Shown in pieces: positions 58,737 to 64,000 of a DNA stretch of 64,000 nt. The translations under genes were made by a program, and so were the position numbers. Each line of letters opens with the position of its first letter. The stretch's first letter is position 1. The notes under the pieces are model-generated. The model was given only the letters and a program-made list of their open reading frames with translations, was not told the DNA's origin and did no database searches. The stretch is from an uncultured Ruminiclostridium sp. (GTDB lineage Bacteria; Bacillota; Clostridia; Oscillospirales; Ruminococcaceae), in NCBI GenBank assembly GCA_947629925.1, contig CANRFO010000011.1, forward strand, positions 1 to 64,000, read 5' to 3'.

Positions 58737-61127
58737 TAGTTTTTTAGAAGTATAATTGTCCTTGTAATTATACGGGCACCTTGTGCACTGGTGAAGCGTA
58801 TATCCGTCGGAATACGCAGTAGGCGCTACTACTGTAACTTTATAATTGTGCCCTAATGCGGGAATAGAGGTTATATCTTTCTTTGCTCCGCATACGGTGC
58901 AGTGATGTGATTTTCTGCCGTCGGCGGTGCAGGTAGCCTGTACGTCTACCGTCCACCCTGAAGAATAGCTGTGTCCTTTTGCTGCAATGGTTTGCGTCTG
59001 CGTATCTCCGCACTTGGTACAGCTCCTTGTCTGTATGCCGCTATCGGTACAGGTGGGCGCTTTAGTGGTAGTCCATGATCCGTAGGAATGTCCCGTTGCG
59101 GAAATAGTCTGTGTTTCTGTCTTGCCGCAGGAACAGCTTCTTGTCTGTACGCCGATTTCTGTGCAGGTAGCAGGTTTCGTTATCTTCCACGCTCCGTAAG
59201 AATGACTGCCCGTTGTGGTAAACGAACCTTCAGGGCTCCAATATTCCTTGCCGTTCACCACTGCATAAAATTTGTAAAAATACTTTGTGGAATGGGTGAG
59301 AGTCAGATTCAGTTCCTTATTCATATCGTAACACGGACACATATAGGTGGAACCGACGTATGTACGGCTTGTGTTGTCATATTTGGACCAGCCGTTCTCG
59401 TAAGTTCCGCCGTCTATACGAACACGGACACCTATCTTTGTTACTGGGTAGCTTGTGGGTTTGTCTACCTCGCCATAAATGATTGCGTTAGTATTTGTTA
59501 TATTGTTCTTATAGCGGGAGGTGGAAGTTTTGACAGTCACCGACGAATCTGAAGCACTGCCTGCAAGGGTCTTAAAGGAATAAACCGGACTTGTATACGT
59601 TACAGTCGAACCGTTGATGTCATATTTGCCTATAAGCCGATAATAATATGTCGTATTGGGAGACAAGTAGTGATTATATTCTTTTACAAAGTCAAAGGTA
59701 ATATCCCTGGACGTGCTCCCTACGTTTGTCGACGAAGGTTTGCAGGAATGTGTAACCGCATTCTGCATATTGCTGCTTGTGGAAACAGAGATGTCATACG
59801 CAAGTGCCTTTGCTTCTGAAGGCTTGTGGAATTTTGCGGCAACAAGAGCGTTGGTGGACGTTATGTTTTTGACGCTTATGTTGTCAAACAGGCAGAATAT
59901 CCTGAATTTCTGAGCGGCAATATTTGGAGAATATGTATAAAGATTTACATTATTTCTTGCCGCTCCTGCATCAACGACAAGGACAGAAGAATGCTTCACA
60001 CGCATAACGTAACTGTTCTGTGAACCGTATATGCCGTATCTTTGGGAGCTTGTATCGTTATCCTCCCAAACCTGTATGTTTGTATAATCAGAATTACCGC
60101 CGTTAGCAGCGTCAAGGCATTTGCCTGTTGCGGGGTTCTTTATTTCATAATAATTTCCGTCGGTTCTGGTGAACATCCACGTCTGGTTAGGCGTGCCAAC
60201 GTACTTTTGTATGCTGACGTTATTGTTGGAATCCACCGTCAGAGCCTTTGTGCCGTCAGATGACTGAATAGCGGCGAGGAACTGGTCGCCGAGGTTTAAG
60301 GGGGTGGTGGTGAGGTCGAGCTTATCAAATTCAGAGGTTGTGGAATAAAGTATCGTAAGAAATTCGTTATAGTGTGTCGCAAAATCATTACATTTCATTT
60401 TTCTAAGATGTATTTTACAGTTTGTATAATTGCTCTTTTCCTTTGAGCCATCAGGATTCCAACACCCAAAATTCGCATCAATTAAATAAATATAACCATC
60501 TGCATTTGCTAAATAGCACATTGAATGACCAGAAACCATAAATACAGCTCCTGCCCTGATTTTTTTCAATGCTTCTTTTAATTCTGCTTCACTATATTTT
60601 TTTAATCTTATTGTATTAGAAGTTTGCTTACCATAAAAACGATAATAACAATATGCAGCATAACCTGCACATCCTCTGCCTTTAGTTATGTTTGCATCAC
60701 TATCAGTAGCCTTTACAGTATTATATTTAACTGTTTCTGTTTCGTCATCATAAAAATTTGTTCTGCATGTCGAGTCACTTGCCATATTATTTCCCACATG
60801 CCAAGGGCAAGGACTGCCTATTCCTTTTCCAGGACCAGATAAGTTATTAAAATAACCTGCTAACGGAAATTCGCTTAAAATTTTTTCAAATCTTTCCATT
60901 TCTGAAAAAGAACATGTTTTTTGCATCACAGCTTTTACCTCATTTAAAGCCGTGTCATTATCGGCACTGCAAGCCCATCCGCCTCCTGACCACCCATGAT
61001 GACCGCTTGCCGCACTCACCTTCATTCCCTCTCCCAATATCGGCAGGTAGTCCGATAAGGGAGATATGAAAAGGGCGAGGGCAACTATTGCGGATATAAG
61101 TTTTTTGGCTATTTCTTTCAACTTCAT
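58557..61127 (-). CDS. Secreted multidomain protein: papain-like Cys-His domain, ricin-type lectin, FN3-like, CxxC/GH repeats, dockerin
   Basis: Signal peptide; GRGCAGYAAYCYYRFYG, GHSMCYLANADGYIYLIDANFG; QTWMFTRTDGNYYEIKNPATGKCLDA lectin; dockerin at C-terminus. Confidence 0.85.
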   Translation of the reverse strand: MKLKEIAKKLISAIVALALFISPLSDYLPILGEGMKVSAASGHHGWSGGGWACSADNDTALNEVKAVMQKTCSFSEMERFEKILSEFPLAGYFNNLSGPGKGIGSPCPWHVGNNMASDSTCRTNFYDDETETVKYNTVKATDSDANITKGRGCAGYAAYCYYRFYGKQTSNTIRLKKYSEAELKEALKKIRAGAVFMVSGHSMCYLANADGYIYLIDANFGCWNPDGSKEKSNYTNCKIHLRKMKCNDFATHYNEFLTILYSTTSEFDKLDLTTTPLNLGDQFLAAIQSSDGTKALTVDSNNNVSIQKYVGTPNQTWMFTRTDGNYYEIKNPATGKCLDAANGGNSDYTNIQVWEDNDTSSQRYGIYGSQNSYVMRVKHSSVLVVDAGAARNNVNLYTYSPNIAAQKFRIFCLFDNISVKNITSTNALVAAKFHKPSEAKALAYDISVSTSSNMQNAVTHSCKPSSTNVGSTSRDITFDFVKEYNHYLSPNTTYYYRLIGKYDINGSTVTYTSPVYSFKTLAGSASDSSVTVKTSTSRYKNNITNTNAIIYGEVDKPTSYPVTKIGVRVRIDGGTYENGWSKYDNTSRTYVGSTYMCPCYDMNKELNLTLTHSTKYFYKFYAVVNGKEYWSPEGSFTTTGSHSYGAWKITKPATCTEIGVQTRSCSCGKTETQTISATGHSYGSWTTTKAPTCTDSGIQTRSCTKCGDTQTQTIAAKGHSYSSGWTVDVQATCTADGRKSHHCTVCGAKKDITSIPALGHNYKVTVVAPTAYSDGYTLHQCTRCPYNYKDNYTSKKLYGDVNGSGEVDELDSVALARYLASWNVAIDQSAADVDGNGDIDELDSVMLARRLAGWNV

Positions 61128-61165
61128 GTTAATCTCTCCTTATTTTACAAGTTTTATAAGCTCTC

Positions 61166-61345
61166 TCACACATTCCACCCTGCGAGTTTTCTTGCCAGCA
61201 TAACGCTGTCAAGCTCGTCTACTTCTCCGTTTCCGTCAACATCTGCGGCAGATTGATCTATCGCAACATCCCAGCTTGCAAGGTAACGTGCAAGAGCCAC
61301 GCTGTCAAGCTCATCTACTTCGCCGCTGCCGTCAACGTCGCCGGG
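61166..61345 (-). repeat. Dockerin-coding DNA repeat copy 3
   Basis: See copy 1. Confidence 0.9.
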
Positions 61346-64000
61346 CAGTGCCGACAGCTCGTCAGGAACAACGGGCACACCGTCGTATACCAACGCATAG
61401 CTTTCAGGCTCGGCATTCATCTGATCGACTATCTGCCCTGTGAACATCCTGCCGTCAACAAGCGGTATTTCGGATTTTTCCACGGTTTTTAAGCATTGAC
61501 CGCCGTCGCCGTATTCGTCTACTCTGTATTCCATAACTCCGTCACCGAATGCGACGATTTTTATGGAATAAGTCTGATCTGCGGGAAGAGCGATATATTT
61601 CTCTCCGTTTTGAACAAATACGTTTATCCCCTCCGCTGCATACTCAACTTCATCATCGGTTATGATGACCGTTTCGGTTCCGTCCTGACCGTATACGAAT
61701 ACGTTTACGGGACATCTTACCGTTATGACTTTAGTCTGAGTGACAGCGGTCGTTTCGCCTGTATAGCTGTGACATTTCAGGTTGTCGATAACGCTTTTAT
61801 GTGCCAGTACGGCTGAGATGACCTCGTTATAATCACCGCGCCCCTGTCCTATCAGGTTGCCTATAAGACCGATAAGAACGGAATCCCTTTTTGTTTCCAG
61901 GGATTTGACCGTATGCTCCATTATGTAGCTTTGTGCCGCTCTGTGGAGGAAGAAAGCGTCCTCAAATACCATCACCGAATCATCGTTGGGAGCGTCGTAC
62001 AAGGCGGCTTCATAGTAATTCAGCGTGCTTATGATATAAGGTGAAAATTCAGACATGGCAACAGTCTTGCTCATCTCTACGGATATGTCGCTTGTATTGC
62101 AAAGTACATCGCTGAGGCACAGCCCAAGGTCCACACCGACAAGAGCCGCGCTGAAATACGTCTGTACGATCGGGAAAGCGGCGGACGCAGCAACGGATAT
62201 ACCACCATTCAGAGTCACATGGTTGCAGACCCAGTTGAACAGGTGTATGCCGATATATTTTATCATCGACATTCCCACAAAGCTGTTAAACTCCTCGATA
62301 GCCACTTTCCCCGACATTTCGTAGAAAGATTCCACTACCTCCTCCAGCTGTCCTCCAAGATCGTTGGAGTAGTTGATATAATCGTATACAGCTTCCTTCA
62401 TTTTGTAATCGCTGGCGGGTATTGTGTCGGCGAGATGTTTCATCACCGTTTTAAGGCTTTGTTCTGACTCGGCGAAAGCGTTGAATACCGCCAGCTTATT
62501 TCCCCAGTCCATAATGTCGCCTATCACATTTGTTCCAAGCTTCACCATTTTAAAGACCTGGTTGGTCTTGTCGATTTTTTCAAATATTTTTGTTATCTTG
62601 TCAACGTTGTCTATGGTACCCAGCAGGTCCAGAACAGCCTGATACACGTCGTCGTCGGTATGTATGCCGTTGGTGACATATTTGCTCTCCTTGAGCAATT
62701 TATCCACAGCGGTTTCCGACAGATCGATGTTGTCCAGATAGCTGTCATTTACCAGAGTGGTTATATCTCCCAGCAGGGTTTTATATGTTCCATACCATTC
62801 CTTTACAACGGACGGAACTAACGAAGGAGCTTGCTTTTGATTCACGTTGAGCATTTCGATAAGAATATCCGACAGCACTATCTGATAATAATTATCAAAA
62901 TTAAAGGTCGTGACCTTTGTCCATCCATATTCTTCATCATCTTTCAGATCTACCATCGTATTTCCGTATAAATTCTTCTTTGACAGCAGATAATCGGGAT
63001 TTACGGTGAAAGCGATATGCTCCTTCGCATTTTTTGTTTCAAGCGGTTCTATGGTGAAGGAGTATTTTTCCGTTACGGTGTCAAAGCTGTCCGATTTTAG
63101 TGTCACAGTGACGGTATATTCTGTTCTCAGCGAGTTGGACGCTAAATTTTCAGTCGGGAACAGCATAAGCAGGTCGTGAGCCGCTTCTCCCGCTTGAATT
63201 TCCTCGAATGAGGCGGTATATGTATTCTTGTTTGAATCTCGGTCAAAGGACAGACCGTTTCCGCTGACTGAGGCGGTCAGCGTTATGGGAGCCACACTTT
63301 TCAGCTCTTTGTTGGTGCTGTCTTTTTCGGGGTCATAGTCTATTCTCGCCAGCTCATCGGCGAACTTGTTATTGAACAGCAGATATATCTCAACGCAGTC
63401 GGACAGAGATGAGGTCTGACTGTAAAAGCCGCCGTTGGAGTAGTATTGCCTGGTGTCGTATGTGCCTGAAAATTCAAAGGTATTGGGGTTGCCGACGTAT
63501 ACAAAACAGCTGGTGAAAAGGCTCATATCATCTTTGCTGTACACATCAAGTGAAGCCAGCCCCTCGGAAAGCGCCGTCACCGTGCCGTCCTCGCTCAGGC
63601 TTATAACGCCCTCACCTGAGGTAAGAGTCCATTTGAGGGAGGAGTTATTTACAGGCAGTATGTTGGAGCGCACTATCTCGCCGTTTTTTATAGTAACATC
63701 GCAGGAGTTGACCGTCAGTTTCTGGCTTTCTCCCGGGGATAAAACGGTGAATTTGTCCTTGAAATATATTTCGTTTCCTTTGTAATCGTCTATAATAGCG
63801 AAATGTATGCCGTGCTCCTTTGCGTAGGTTTCGGCGCGAGAGCCGGCATTACAGTAAATTGTAACGTCATAGCACTCCCAGAATACATAAGTTCCCATTG
63901 AAATAACGCTGTCTGGAATTATTATATCCGTAAGAGAACTGCAAAACGCAAAAGCCTCATCATCTATTGACATAACGCTATTAGGAATAATTATTTTGAA
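61166..64000 (-). CDS. Large secreted LRR/Ig-like/helical-domain protein with dockerin, N-terminus beyond window
   Basis: LRR motif FKIIIPNSVMSIDDEAFAFCSSL continues to base 64000; C-terminal dockerin DVDGSGEVDELDSVALARYLASWDVAIDQSAADVDGNGEVDELDSVMLARKLAGWNV. Confidence 0.88.
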   Translation of the reverse strand, partial: FKIIIPNSVMSIDDEAFAFCSSLTDIIIPDSVISMGTYVFWECYDVTIYCNAGSRAETYAKEHGIHFAIIDDYKGNEIYFKDKFTVLSPGESQKLTVNSCDVTIKNGEIVRSNILPVNNSSLKWTLTSGEGVISLSEDGTVTALSEGLASLDVYSKDDMSLFTSCFVYVGNPNTFEFSGTYDTRQYYSNGGFYSQTSSLSDCVEIYLLFNNKFADELARIDYDPEKDSTNKELKSVAPITLTASVSGNGLSFDRDSNKNTYTASFEEIQAGEAAHDLLMLFPTENLASNSLRTEYTVTVTLKSDSFDTVTEKYSFTIEPLETKNAKEHIAFTVNPDYLLSKKNLYGNTMVDLKDDEEYGWTKVTTFNFDNYYQIVLSDILIEMLNVNQKQAPSLVPSVVKEWYGTYKTLLGDITTLVNDSYLDNIDLSETAVDKLLKESKYVTNGIHTDDDVYQAVLDLLGTIDNVDKITKIFEKIDKTNQVFKMVKLGTNVIGDIMDWGNKLAVFNAFAESEQSLKTVMKHLADTIPASDYKMKEAVYDYINYSNDLGGQLEEVVESFYEMSGKVAIEEFNSFVGMSMIKYIGIHLFNWVCNHVTLNGGISVAASAAFPIVQTYFSAALVGVDLGLCLSDVLCNTSDISVEMSKTVAMSEFSPYIISTLNYYEAALYDAPNDDSVMVFEDAFFLHRAAQSYIMEHTVKSLETKRDSVLIGLIGNLIGQGRGDYNEVISAVLAHKSVIDNLKCHSYTGETTAVTQTKVITVRCPVNVFVYGQDGTETVIITDDEVEYAAEGINVFVQNGEKYIALPADQTYSIKIVAFGDGVMEYRVDEYGDGGQCLKTVEKSEIPLVDGRMFTGQIVDQMNAEPESYALVYDGVPVVPDELSALPGDVDGSGEVDELDSVALARYLASWDVAIDQSAADVDGNGEVDELDSVMLARKLAGWNV

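Noticed and set aside
56518-61345. Repeated ~170-bp segments considered as mobile element or CRISPR-like repeats
   Set aside because: They are in-frame dockerin codons at three gene ends; no spacers, no transposase
1-64000. Canonical defence systems, prophage modules, integrases or intact transposases
   Set aside because: None recognised in the translations; only the weak recombinase-like tail at 4.2-4.33 kb

Overview
64 kb of a low/mid-GC, spore-forming Gram-positive chromosome. Gene content (spoIIA operon, dockerins/cohesin, type IV pilus genes) fits a Ruminococcus-like Oscillospiraceae/Clostridia member; this is inference, since no 16S is present. Left to right: (i) an accessory-looking left end with an MMPL transporter fragment, a YhgE/Pip-like protein, a frameshifted AAA/DUF4143 ATPase, VanY-type carboxypeptidase, a receiver-domain pseudogene, and a GDSL lipoprotein; (ii) a TPP riboswitch-controlled ThiT carrying an unusual C-terminal zinc ribbon; (iii) the housekeeping operon rimP-nusA-ylxR-ylxQ-infB-rbfA-nrnA-truB-ribF; (iv) a GldA/F/G-like ABC cluster with a DUF4340 protein; (v) the spoIIAA-AB-sigF operon (minus strand), an M23 peptidase and an aspartokinase; (vi) a type IV pilus locus (pilC, pilM-pilN fusion, pilO, pilX-like, prepilins, pilD, pilB, pilT, major pilin); (vii) citrate synthase, YdcF, NatAB-like ABC, glgA, deacetylase, HD hydrolase and PrsA-like genes; (viii) at the right end, a compact cohesin/dockerin cluster: one cell-surface cohesin protein with a sortase-like tail, next to three large secreted proteins ending in near-identical dockerins but carrying LRR, papain-like/ricin-lectin and helical modules instead of recognisable glycoside hydrolases. 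The strongest candidates for something undescribed are this non-catalytic cellulosome-like cluster and a riboswitch-like leader at 53.65-53.80 kb. No tRNA, rRNA or CRISPR array was recognised. No database search was run; all family calls are from recognising motifs in the translations.
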